From assembly GCA_028829895.1 (NCBI GenBank), contig CM054184.1, positions 52,411,201 to 52,475,200 of the forward strand: DNA of 64,000 nt, read 5' to 3'. Positions 34,040-45,400 of this stretch are shown here, in pieces. The stretch is from Sinotaia quadrata. Lineage: Eukaryota; Mollusca; Gastropoda; Architaenioglossa; Viviparidae. The notes below the pieces were generated by a model. That model saw only the letters and a list, made by a program, of their open reading frames with translations. It had not been told where the DNA came from and did no database searches. Numbering within the stretch: the first letter of the stretch is position 1; each line of letters starts with the position of its first letter. The position numbers were made by a program, and so were the translations under genes.

Positions 34040-34285
34040 GTGTGCTATTATTGCCTGATAAGGTTTTATTTTCTAATATTCTATTATTATTGTCCAAATA
34101 AAATATTGTTACTGCCCGTGTGTGCTGTTATTGCCTAAGGTTTTATTTTCTAATATTCTATTATTATTGTCCAAATGTCCGACTAAAATATTGTTACTGC
34201 CCGCGTCTGCTGTTATTGCCTAAGGTTTTATTTTCTAATATTCTATTATTATTGTCCAAATGTCCGACTAAAATGTTGTTTGTCG
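34040..34285 (+). repeat. About 87-bp tandem repeat
   Basis: Three copies of a unit with TTGTTACTGCCCGTGTGTGC and TATTCTATTATTATTGTCCA. Confidence 0.9.
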
Positions 34286-34619
34286 AATGAAGAGGATATT
34301 CATTTTTCTTTACATTTTGCAATCATTTCACTAAAAAATATTATCGGAATACTTTACACTTGGTAATAAAGTGTTTAAATAAATATTTATTTACCCATGA
34401 ATTTAAAACTCATTCTCAAACGCTTTCAATACTCCATGTTCCTATTTATAAATAAGCTATATTTAGCGTATATTTATCCAGGTAGCCACTTCTGAAACTT
34501 AACGATCCGTTATGCACATTATATCCTGCCTTGACTTCTCTTTAAATTAATCCACAATGGCTTCCACACAGCACACATACTCTATCGTTTTGGGCATTTC
34601 TTTGTTTTTTTCACATTTA

Positions 34620-35060
34620 CTTAGGAACTACTGCATTCATTCAGATTCTACTGTATTCACTTGGGGACTACTGCATTCATACAGGGATTATGGAAATCAC
34701 AGAGGCACTTCTGCAATCTCTCATACCTATGAGACAAGGAAGTACTGCATTTACAGATGTATTATTGCATTCACTCAGGTAAAATCTACATTCACTCAAA
34801 CTACATTCACATAGGTATTACAACACTCACATAGCTATAGCTTCATCCATACAGGTGTTACAGAACTCACATAACTATAGCTTCATCCATACAGGTATTA
34901 CAGAACTCGCATAGCTATAGCTTCATCCATACAAAACTCACAAAGGTATAGCTTCATCCATACAGTTATTACTACAATCTTACAGTTATTTCTGCATTCT
35001 CACAGGTACTACTGCAATTACTCAGGTATTACTGCATTCACACAGGTATTAATGTGTCAA
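34620..35060 (+). repeat. Degenerate 27-35 bp repeats
   Basis: Imperfect repeats of CATTCACTCAGGTATTACTG-like and TATAGCTTCATCCATACAG-like units. Confidence 0.8.
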
Positions 35061-35107
35061 CCAGAGGGTATTTAAAGAACTAAATAAAGCCTAAGAATAC
35101 ACTAAGG

Positions 35108-35892
35108 CAGGGGTCTCCGAACTACGGCCCATGGGCCGCACGAGGCCCTCTCATGTGGCCTGTGGAGACCTTTTTGTCTATGGAAAGAAGTTTATGTGTA
35201 TCCTGCCAAGATCAGCCGCCGCTAAATTTTTCTATCTCTAATCTCTGAGAGTTGAGAAGGAGCAAACAACTCTGACCCAGATTCGGAATAAAGGAGCATT
35301 ATTGATATGGGTCACTGATTGTTATATAAGTCGGACATAGTATCCAGTCCACCCAGTCTATAGTATACGAGCAGTCAACCATGACTATTAGACAAAGCCA
35401 TTGAGTTGCAAGCAAATGACCTCCTTCGGAACAAGTTCAAAGAAGGACTGGTGGGTTTTTACCAGTTTTTGCCCAAGGAAGATTTTCCTAATGTCAAAAC
35501 CTTTGCATCAAGGTACCTTTCAATATTTGGAACATACCTGTGTGAACAAACATTTTCAAGAATGAAATACGTGAAGAACAATTTGAGAACAAACTTGTCT
35601 AATTATAATCTCAGGTCACCAAATTGAAGGGGACATCAAATCTAAAGTCAGAAATGTCTGCTATTTTGGCATCCAGGAAGCAATTTCACCATTCCCACTA
35701 ATACAGGTGTTCATGTGTAGTGTATCAATGTGTTATTAAATAATAACTGAATAAAATAATATTAAATAAATACTTAAAAACAACATCCATGTTTTGATTC
35801 TTTTTTATTTGGACCTTGAATGTGTAGTTGGTTCCCGAGCTGCTGTTTGATAGTTAATGTGGCCCTCAGGCTGAAAAGTTTGGAGACTCCTG
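35108..35892 (+). mobile_element. Non-autonomous hAT transposon, complete with 8-bp target duplication
   Basis: The terminal inverted repeats are CAGGGGTCTCCGAACTACGG at the left and, read inward from the right, CAGGAGTCTCCAAACTTTTC. The 8-bp flanking duplication CACTAAGG (35100-35107 and 35893-35900) is exact. TIRs of this form and 8-bp duplications define hAT elements. At 785 bp it is too short for a full transposase but retains a C-terminal fragment, so it is an internal-deletion derivative. Confidence 0.93.
35395..35627 (+). pseudogene. hAT transposase C-terminal fragment
   Basis: An open stretch inside the hAT element reads LSIFGTYLCEQTFSRMKYVK followed by NNLRTNLSNYNLRS. This is the C-terminal hAT dimerisation motif (...YxCEQxFSxM...) as found in GTF2IRD2/Charlie-type transposases. 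The DDE catalytic core and N-terminal zinc finger are missing. Confidence 0.85.
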
Positions 35893-36169
35893 CACTAAGG
35901 ATTCAACATTTTTCATATAATTAATTACAGTTTTTAAGGTCATTTTGGGTCAGGGGTGCTTGTTCACAACTCTAAGTTAAAATAAATAAACATAAACATT
36001 GACTGGTATTCTTCATAACAAAAACATATTAAACTTCATCATTTGAAGGAAGAATAAATCATACACACGGACGCACACGCGGCTTACTAGCTATTGTCAT
36101 AATTAGACAAGGACCAAGACTTGAATGCTGCAAGACAAAAAGTCATTGTGACCTTGCAAAAACACGAGT

Positions 36170-36430
36170 GGCTGAGATTTCCTGGTATCAAAAATTGTTT
36201 GGCCATTTCTCCACATCAGCAAAAGTTTTTTGACCATTTCCCGCATCGCCAAAAGTTGTTTGACCATTTTCCTAACCGCTGTTCAGTCTCAATATCGATA
36301 AAAGTTGTTTGACTATTTCTCGCATAACTAAAAGTTGTATGACCATTTCTCGCACCGCCAAAATTTGTTTGACCATTTCCTGCACCGCTGTTCAGTCTCA
36401 ATATCAATAAAAGTTATTTGACCATTTCTT
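36170..36430 (+). repeat. 26-30 bp degenerate repeat
   Basis: About eight imperfect copies of AAAAGTTGTTTGACCATTTC followed by TCGCATCGCC-like sequence. Confidence 0.85.
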
Positions 36431-36656
36431 GCATCACGATAAAGTGGTTAGAAATGCCAGATGCAAAATTTCTCTTAACAATATTAATCTTGATGTCTGA
36501 ACAACTATGACAACCTCACTAGACAAAAACATTCCAAGAACCACAATAAAATATCCTGATTAGACCCTGTAGAACAGTAACAACAATGGGCTACAAGGAC
36601 TCTGGAAAACTCTGTGTGTGTGTGTGTGTGTGGTGCTTTGGTTGTGCTTTGGTTGT

Positions 36657-36925
36657 GTCCAGCCCTCGTGTCAGATTACAAATGAAATTTTAAAAAAATA
36701 TTTATTCAAGGTGAAAGAAATATTTATTGGGGTTGTTTTATTCATTATTCTTTGCTTGATGTGGTTTTAGATTTGGTTGCGCTATTTTATGTCCAGCCCT
36801 CGTGTCAGATCACAAAAGGATTTTTTAAAAACGTATTTATTCAAGGTAAATTAATTTTTTATTTGGGTTGTTTAATTCATTATTCTATGCTTCATGTGGA
36901 TTTAGATTTGGTTGCAGTATTTTAT
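36657..36925 (+). repeat. About 134-bp tandem duplication
   Basis: Two copies beginning GTCCAGCCCTCGTGTCAGAT and containing a TTTATTCAAGGT block. A short (GT)n run lies just before (about 36610-36630). Confidence 0.85.
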
Positions 36926-37689
36926 GTGTACGACTATCAAGTCTAATGGGTTTTAGTACAATTATAATTATAGGATAGAAAATATTATCATTTTGGATGT
37001 GTTAAAACTTTGATTTGTATGAAAAATTGGCTTGAAATGTTTTCAAAAGCAACTTTTAAGAAATGTATATTCTGTTTTAAATTGTTTTGATCTATTATTT
37101 TCGGTTTGTTTTTATAAATGTGTTTGTTTGTCGTATTGAGATTAATTTATGGATCCCCAGACTGCTGTAGCAATTTGTTTTATATTTGCTGACGGACTTT
37201 ACATTTGTTTGCCCGTCTTGTCAGTATTTATTGGCTTGGGTAAACAGTTTTGTAAAGTGAATAAACTTAGTTTTAGATAATGTAATATTGACAACTGTGT
37301 ATTAGTTGCTGCTATCGTTTGATAGATGTTTGCTCGATTGTGTCACAGATGTATTTAAACGTAAGAGTTCAAAGAAATAGAAAAGTTTCATATAAATATG
37401 CAACAGTTGGATGAACATTTTTATTGCTGCAAAATGTCCGAGTTAATTAAATTTGGTGGACAGAGGTGGCATGATTCTATGCTGATGGATGAGTTTATCA
37501 AAGGACTATTTTTGTCAGTTATTAAAGTGAAATGGTTCAAATAGCAATATGATTGAAAAGTGTCCATCTCAAAGTCACAATTTGGCTTTGGTGAGCCAGG
37601 GTGCTCGAGGTTTTTTTTATTGTTGTTTTATCTTTGTTTTCGGACAAGGACACTGTGAGCTGTTGCAAGTCTTCATGAGACTCTAGTTA
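36926..37689. other. Intergenic, no gene recognised
   Basis: AT-rich. May include the poorly conserved 3' part of the LTR relic described next. Confidence 0.35.
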
Positions 37690-38105
37690 AATGTGCTCTT
37701 TCCAAATGAAATGATCAGTCAAAAACAAACTTTATACGAATAATCGGGCAGAGCAGGATAGACGAACTCTTGGATATTCTGCAATCGAAAATTGATGTCT
37801 TATTGTTATTAAATTTTATTTGTTATCTTCACCCTTGTTGCATAATTTGTTGTAATCGTCGACTAAAAAGCTGATATGGGGGCTGATCTGGAGGAATAAT
37901 ATTATAATCATAACTAATAAAAAAGGGGGAGATAACGTTAGTAGCTTGGGCACATCAGCTGATTTATCTGTCAGTATGTCATTTGATTAATAGCCCAAAA
38001 CTTTAGCATATTAGTGGAAAGATAGGTCTGGCCTTCCGGCTGTCGCTAGTATTAAAAGTGAATTGATAATCTAATATTGATACTTGGGAATCTGATATAG
38101 TGACA
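37690..38105 (-). mobile_element. Diverged inverted LTR relic related to solo LTR B
   Basis: Read on the minus strand from TGTCAC at 38105, it shares several blocks with 23610-24020. These include AGATAAATCAGCTGA, AACGTTATCTCCCCCTT, TTTAATAACAAT and CTATCCTG..CTGCCCGA. The similarity fades toward 37690 and the end is not identified. It is clearly older than solo LTR B. Confidence 0.7.
37815..37820 (-). terminator. Candidate polyadenylation signal for the CABIN1 homologue
   Basis: AATAAA on the minus strand, about 640 bp after the CABIN1 stop. It falls inside the LTR relic, so if used, the 3' UTR would borrow a transposon-derived signal. This is speculative. Confidence 0.2.
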
Positions 38106-38454
38106 GGGTCATTAAACATAACCAAACATATAACAGTGTGTAACTATGTAGAATACTTCAATTTGGACCTATCAATAATAAACTGGTTGGCACCAACAAA
38201 TGGAATCATCAACACATTGGATGGCACCCAATAAATGATATCATTATATGATCAATAAACTGGTTGGCTAAAGATAATTGCTCTTCTTATTGAAAGTTGC
38301 TTCTCAAAAAAAATAATTCACCACAGGTCTATTGTATAGTATATTGTCATCAATAAACCTATCTTGATAAAAACAAGGACACTAAAAAGATCTCATCAAA
38401 TTCACAGTATAGAATTAAAGAGTGATCTCATTAGAAATGAGAAAGGGAGGTAAC

Positions 38455-39480
38455 TCAAAGAACATCTTCATGGAAATGATGTCGTACTTTGGAGGTAATT
38501 TTGTCGGGAGAGGTTATAATGAGGTCATTGCCAGGGTCAGACGTCAGGTCAAAGTCACTTGCATCTTCTCCTGCACTCTGTCCAGTCAGACCAACAGCCA
38601 TACCACTTGACAGATAATTGTAGGGTGATGAAAGAAGAGGGGAAGACTGGAATCCAACATTTTGGGGTGGTGCCTGAGTCTGACGTAATGGTGTGCTCTG
38701 GCCTGGATATGGAGACAGCCAATGCTCTGAGGTGCCTGGAAGGTGATATGGGGTGGAAGGGTGAGTAGGCGAGTGAAAGAGTTCTGACAACTGATGTCTA
38801 GGGGGAGAGGTCAGATCTATTACAATGCCTGCTTGTTTGTGGGGAGAGGTCAGGTCAATGTCTGATATTTTAGGACGGCTTAGATCCAAAGCAGGTGATG
38901 TTGTATGACCAGTATTAAAACCAGCTGAAGTTGTCTGGCAAGTATTAAAACCAGCAGAAGTTGTCGGGCCAATATTAAGACCAGGTGATGTTGTCAGGCC
39001 TGTATTAACACCTGTAGATGTTGTCCAGCCAGTATTAACACCAGCTGAAGCTGTCTGATCAGTATTAACACCAGTGGATGTTGTCTGGCCAGTATTAAAA
39101 CCAGTGGATACTGTCTGGCCAGTATTAACACCAGTGGCTGTTGTCTGGCCAGTATTAACACCAGTGGCTGTTGTCTGGCCAGTATTAACACCAGTTGATG
39201 TTGCTTGGCCAGTATTAACACCAGTGGATGTTAAATGTGGTTTCTGATGGCTGGAGTAAGTACAGTGTGACAACCCAGTTACTAGAGAATCTGTAGCACA
39301 CTCTCTTGCATCACAAGATCTGATTTCAGTCCAAGAGTTTTGAACTCCTGAGTTGGGTGACGTCACTCCTTGGGAAAAAGCAAGATTATTTACTGGTGCT
39401 CCAGATGAAGGATTGGTGCCTGGGGCTGTGGTGACAGGAGAAGAAAGGGAAGGAAGCCTGCTTCTCTCTGATCTTGGGTT
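38455..39480 (-). CDS. CABIN1: CABIN1 terminal exon with decapeptide repeats and SUMO-interaction-like motifs
   Basis: 341 codons plus stop. Acceptor TTTTATTAG. After a Ser/Pro-rich start come about eleven copies of a 10-residue repeat ([10 protein letters not shown] type; 38893-39231), then SDIDLTSP and [10 protein letters not shown], which fit hydrophobic-acidic SUMO-interaction motifs. A Pro/Ser-rich stretch and [11 protein letters not shown] follow, ending in a basic-acidic tail. Human CABIN1 ends with a PxIxIT-type calcineurin site and an acidic tail; neither is obvious here, so this exon is probably lineage-specific and disordered. Confidence 0.9.
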   Translation of the reverse strand, partial: NPRSERSRLPSLSSPVTTAPGTNPSSGAPVNNLAFSQGVTSPNSGVQNSWTEIRSCDARECATDSLVTGLSHCTYSSHQKPHLTSTGVNTGQATSTGVNTGQTTATGVNTGQTTATGVNTGQTVSTGFNTGQTTSTGVNTDQTASAGVNTGWTTSTGVNTGLTTSPGLNIGPTTSAGFNTCQTTSAGFNTGHTTSPALDLSRPKISDIDLTSPHKQAGIVIDLTSPPRHQLSELFHSPTHPSTPYHLPGTSEHWLSPYPGQSTPLRQTQAPPQNVGFQSSPLLSSPYNYLSSGMAVGLTGQSAGEDASDFDLTSDPGNDLIITSPDKITSKVRHHFHEDVL

Positions 39481-42400
39481 CTAATAAAACAACAAAAAAT
39501 TATTAGAAATTAAAAATGAGAGGGCATATATGGGTAACTCTGTAGTTCTCTTAGCTCTTATTCTATTACTACCTTGTAGTTCTCTTAGCTCTTATTCTAT
39601 TACTACCTTGTAGTTCTCTTAGCTTCTTATTCTATTAATTCACAATTACAGTATAATCTTGGGTATTAGAATTAAATTATCTGAATTTGGGGTTATGTGA
39701 GGTAAAAATTTAATTACTTGGTATACAGAATATAAATGTACAACCAATCAGCCACAAGATCTATGAGTCTTTTCAACAACAAAATTTGGTGAACGGCTCT
39801 GGTAGTTCTTTTAAAGATATTTGTTTAAATTTAAACATGGAATCAACAGAATTTTAATTGCCTCATGCTATCACACATCATGGTAAGCTGCACAACCTGG
39901 CCACGTTTTTCAGAGATATATGAGAAACCAAATGTCATTTTGCTTTGAGAAACCATACAAGTAAATTCTGAGGTACACAAAAGAAAATCACAAAGCATTT
40001 TACTTGACTAATTGTTCACATTTTGTGATAGGTAAAATATGACCAATTACTGTTTTACCTGACTGAACCTATCAATTATGATCATGAAATGTACAAACAA
40101 AAAATCACCTTACTCTTTACCTGACTAAGCACATCACTCATGATAGAAAAAGGTAAAATACTGACTACTTTCACTCACCAAGGTGAAATGTAAAATATTT
40201 TTAACTGCATACCTCATCCACGATTGTGAAATGTAAAATATTAACTCTACCTATCACCCACTCACATTGCTCAGATGTTCTTTGGTGAGCAACCAGGTGC
40301 AATACTGAATGGCTTGCTCCACATGAGGCACAGTCCCCTGCTGGACACAAGTAAAATATTTCTCAAAGAATAACTCAATAAGTAAAACAAATGGCTGCCT
40401 AAGAATTAAACAATAAATGTATGTTATTACATAAAACCACAATAAATAGATGTTACAGTGCATAAACTCAGTAAATGGATGTTACAGTGCATAACCTCAG
40501 TAAATGGATATTACAGTGCATAATCTGAGTAAATGGATGTTACAGTGCATAACCTCAGTAAATGGATTAAAAAAAAAAAAATTCATTATATGTACTTTCA
40601 GAGATGTTGCATCATAAGTTACAACCTTCAACTGATATGAACAAGTCCATAACCAGGAACTCAACTGTAAATGGATAATAATGTTAATAAATTTCTAGAG
40701 TTTAGGACCACATTAAAAATCTAGAACTGGTCCATAAATGGATTATAACATTAATAAATTTCAAGAGTTTAGGACAATCATAAGGAATTAAACCTCCCTA
40801 TAAATGGATAATAACACAAATAAATTTCTAGAGTTTAGGTCAGCATTATAAGACTGGAACCTGCCCACAAATGGATGAAAACATTAATAAATTTATAGAG
40901 TTTAGGTCAGCATTAAAAGACTGGAATGGATAATAACAGTAATAAATTTCTAGAATTTATAACAGCATTAATGGAACTCATTTGTAGCTTGGAACTTTTC
41001 TGTCAGTGGATAATAGTATCAATAAATTTCTAAGGAGGAACTAGTCTCTTGCTACACATAGTGGTGAAATATTTCTCTATGGGTAAAAACAATATATTTC
41101 TTTAGATACTGAAAACAATTTCTAGTGCTATCATAAATGAGAAAAAAGAAGTACCTGATTTGAGAGAAATTTCCACATTCAATGAGCTAAAAGTACATGA
41201 ATAGGTTACTGGGTAAGTCTATGAAAAAAATAAGGCTCAAGAGAAATTAAAATATATGACAATTAATTTACTATATATGAGGGGTGTTTGAAAATTCATG
41301 GCCTAATACAGAAACAAACAATATTTCATTTGAATGTTTTCTATTTATCAACATACTCCCTTTTTCATTAATGTGCTTAGTTCCATTGCAGTTATCCCCT
41401 CCTTATAGGTCTGCAAGTAAGCTCTCTCCTGCTACAATGGCTTTTTCATTCACTGAAAATTTCCTTCTGACCAAGAACTTTTTCAGCTTTGGGAACAGAA
41501 GAAGTCTAAGCCTGAAGGAACTAAATCCAGTAAACAAGGGGCAAGGGACAACATTTGAACCAAGGACATTGCAATTGCAGATGCATGGGCAGGTGCACTC
41601 AGACAATTTAGCAGTTTATATAACAATTAAAATTAAAAATAGGGAGGGACAAATTTACTCTGTCACACAATTATCTTTAAAAGTGAGTCAGTCATAATGC
41701 AACTATTACTTTTTAAAGTAAGTCAATCATAATGCAAATATTAATCTTTCAACTATTGTCTTTCAAAAGTAAGTCAAAAACACTGTAGTTAACATCTTGA
41801 AAGTGAATAAGTCATACTACAGCTTGATTCTTCAAATCTAGTCAATTATATTCAATATCTTACTCCAGTGAAAGCTAAATCATTTTCAGTAAACAACTCA
41901 AAAGTCAGTCCTTTTATAAACTCAGTTTACTCTGAAATTAATGGTAAGTGTCAACAACAAATAATTAATCAAAAGCAGTTAAGAGATCTATTAAGTAAAC
42001 AAACCACTCAAAGAGGTCAATCATGTTTACTACAGCTAATATAGTCAACTCTATCAAGTAAACGAAGCACTCAAAGATGTCATTACTACAGCTAATAGAG
42101 TCAGTTCTCTCAAATAAACAATGCACTTAAGATGTCATTCATGTTTACTACAGCTAATATAGTCAGTTCTCTCAAATAAACAATGCACTTAAGATGTCAT
42201 TCATGTTTACTACAGCTAATATAGTCAGTTCTCTCAAATAAACAATGCACTTAAGATGTCATTCATGTTTACTACAACTAATATAGTCAGTTCTCTCAAA
42301 TAAACAATGCACTTAAGATGTCATTCATATTTACTACAGCTAATATAGTCAGTTCTCTCAAATAAACAATGCACTTAAGATGTCATTCATGTTTACTACA

Positions 42401-45400
42401 GCTAATATAGTCAGTTCTCTCAAATAAACAATGCACTTAAGATGTCATTCATGTTTACTACAGCTAATATAGTTAGTTCTCTCAAATAAACAATGCACTT
42501 AAGATGTCATTCATATTTACTACAGCTAATAAAGTAATATAGTCAGTTCTCTCAAATAAACAATGTACTTAAAATGTCATTCATGTTTACTACAACTAAT
42601 ATAGTCAGTTGCAAACACTTAGTGTGCAGCTGTACTACACCCAGTGTGCAGAATAAAACATCGAACACTTTGAGAATTCAGACTTGTACCAAACCCATTG
42701 CATAGACTGAAACCATCAAACAGAGAATTTACAGACCTGTATCACACCCATTCGGTCAAATGCAGCAAGAAACAGCATCATAGCGCGTTGTGCTTGAGGG
42801 CCGTAACGGTGGGAATTGTACATGCGAAATGCTGAGAGCAACAATTGGGTCATGTCAACTTCTGCCTCTGGACGTTGCAGTTGCCCAGCAACAGCATCTA
42901 ACATGTAATTCAGTGCCAAACGAGCCAAGATCTGTCGCTCACCATCACGCAAATATTTCCTGTGAACAAGATTAGATCAAATTTTTAAAATAAATAAGAA
43001 TAGGTTTAGTTCAATTTTTAAAAAATAAATAAATATAAAATTAGGTCAAATTAAAAAAAAATAAACAGAAGCAAATACAACACAAAACTAGTAAATAATC
43101 TTTAAAACCTGCAAATAATAAACACCTGTCTATAAGGAGCAACACAGAACACAAATTAATATATTACATGTAAAGCTCTACATAGTGTAATGAGATCTGC
43201 AAGCAATAAATGAGAACCCAAATAAACGCATTAATACAATTTGCAAAAGCATCACATAGTTCTACAAATAATACCATAAAACAAAAACTATCATTACCTC
43301 CCCTGATCTGGTTTTTTACGTAACTGTGTGCTGATGTTTAACAGCATAGATACATCGCCAAGATCACGTGACACCTCCAAGAGCAGTTGAACAGAGCGGT
43401 TAATGTGGGAAGCAAAACTGCCTGACCGATCAATCTCCTCAATAGGAATTTTCCAAATGCCCTAAGATTAAGAGATGTAACAAACAAAATATACAATAAA
43501 TTTTCAAAATGAAAATGCCCCAAGATTAACAGATGTACATACAATAACTTTAAACAACAGATTAATTAATATTATTTTCATTTGAACCATATCCTTCTGT
43601 CAATATAATTCTAATATCAAAAGAATATTAACAATCCCTTAATACCCTAGAAAATTTAATTCTAATAAAAAAAACATTCACAACAATATCTTAAAACCGT
43701 AAAAGATATAACTTCTAACATCAAGAGAATATTAACAATATCTTGACACCATAAGAGATATTTTTACACCTTTATCTCCCCTTCAAAAGAACAAGAAAAG
43801 AAAAAATAATTTTAAGCAACCATTTATAGTCAGTTCTTGTTCATGACACTGTGCAACTAAATTGGGTGGGTGAATGGGTGGGGTATTTGCAACATAATAA
43901 CAAGTCTCAAGACTATGAAAATCACAATTTAAAAATTAACATTTCTAACTAAATTTTTTTTTAAATGTGTAATGGAGTGTTTTGATTTCAACTTCTAATG
44001 AAGAATACATTTTCATCTAATCCAGGCATAGAAACTGTTACCAGATTAGTGACATTTTCACCTAATCCAGGTATAGTATCTGTTAACTATTTTGAATTTC
44101 TGAAAACAAAATAATAGATCTCTTCTAGTTCATCTTGAATCATTAGACTAAAGATTTACCCGTTTAAAGGCTCTGCACATATTAAAACATTTGTCTTATA
44201 AGACATGTTATTATATGAGGCATATCTTACTGTTGGGCAGACAAATGTCTTATGAAAATATCCCTAAGATATACCTTTTGTGACTGTCTTACAGTTTAGA
44301 AACTGTCCTATTTTCCTACGACAGTCATAATGATGTCAAAATGTCACAGCCAATTGCTAATGTCCATCAAATCATGACACTAAAAGTACAAAAATAAAAA
44401 TACTGTTGACTAGAACTACATGCAAGTGTGCACCATGACACGTGCACAACCCCAACAAGGACTGGCGATAAGCAAACAAAATGGAGGCCATTGTGCAGCT
44501 GAGGAAAGAGGGTAGTATTATGCATTGATCCCTATGTGAGATCCACCCTCTGACACAGCAAGATCTTTTTCTCTGCTTCTTTTTTACTTGGTTGTTTAAG
44601 GATTCAGCCAATGCAGGTAAAACAACAACATTTTTATTTCACCATTGCTTTCACTGAATTCTGCTAGCATCCACTGAAGCAGCCATTTTGCATTATCGTA
44701 TCAGTTGACATTGCTATAAATGTATGAAGGAAGAACTAAGTATATGTGACATTAAGTATTGTGTGAATTTGTTTTACTGTGTCCAGATAGGGCAGAACAT
44801 GTATTATACCAAGTTTTCCTAGGAAGTTTATTAAGACATGTTTCTTACCATGCCTTTATATTTGCAAAGTGATTGCACACTGCAATTTTGAATTTTTAGA
44901 CTATAGATATACCTTTTTATATTTGTTAACAGCACACCCTGTGACTGTTTATCATTAAACTAAAGATGCACCTGCTGATATTTGCAAAACAACACACTGT
45001 GACTGAATCATTAGATTAAAGATATATCTGATTATACTTGCAAACTGGCACACAGAGATTGTGATATACACAGTGGTAGCACAGGGACAGTTTGGTGCAT
45101 AAGCAGTAGTTGGAAATAGCACAAGTCAGTTACACTGACATGGAATGTTACAGGCAGGAAACTGTAAGTGATGAACATATTCTAATAATAAAGACAGTCT
45201 AGTAAAAAGTAAAGCATATACTGGTAAGACAAAGACACCCCAAACACATCTTAGAAAGACAAAGATAAGACACATTCTACTAAGACACCCAGACATCCCT
45301 TGAAAGACAAAGGTAAGACACATTCTAGTAAAACAAAGACACCCCAGACACATCCTAGAAAGCATTCGACAGTTACCTGGAAAAAGTTATTTATACGTCG

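Noticed and set aside
44372..44611. Possible small secreted or membrane protein on the minus strand
   Set aside because: No homology recognised, inside a CABIN1 intron on the same strand, no supported splice or promoter signals.
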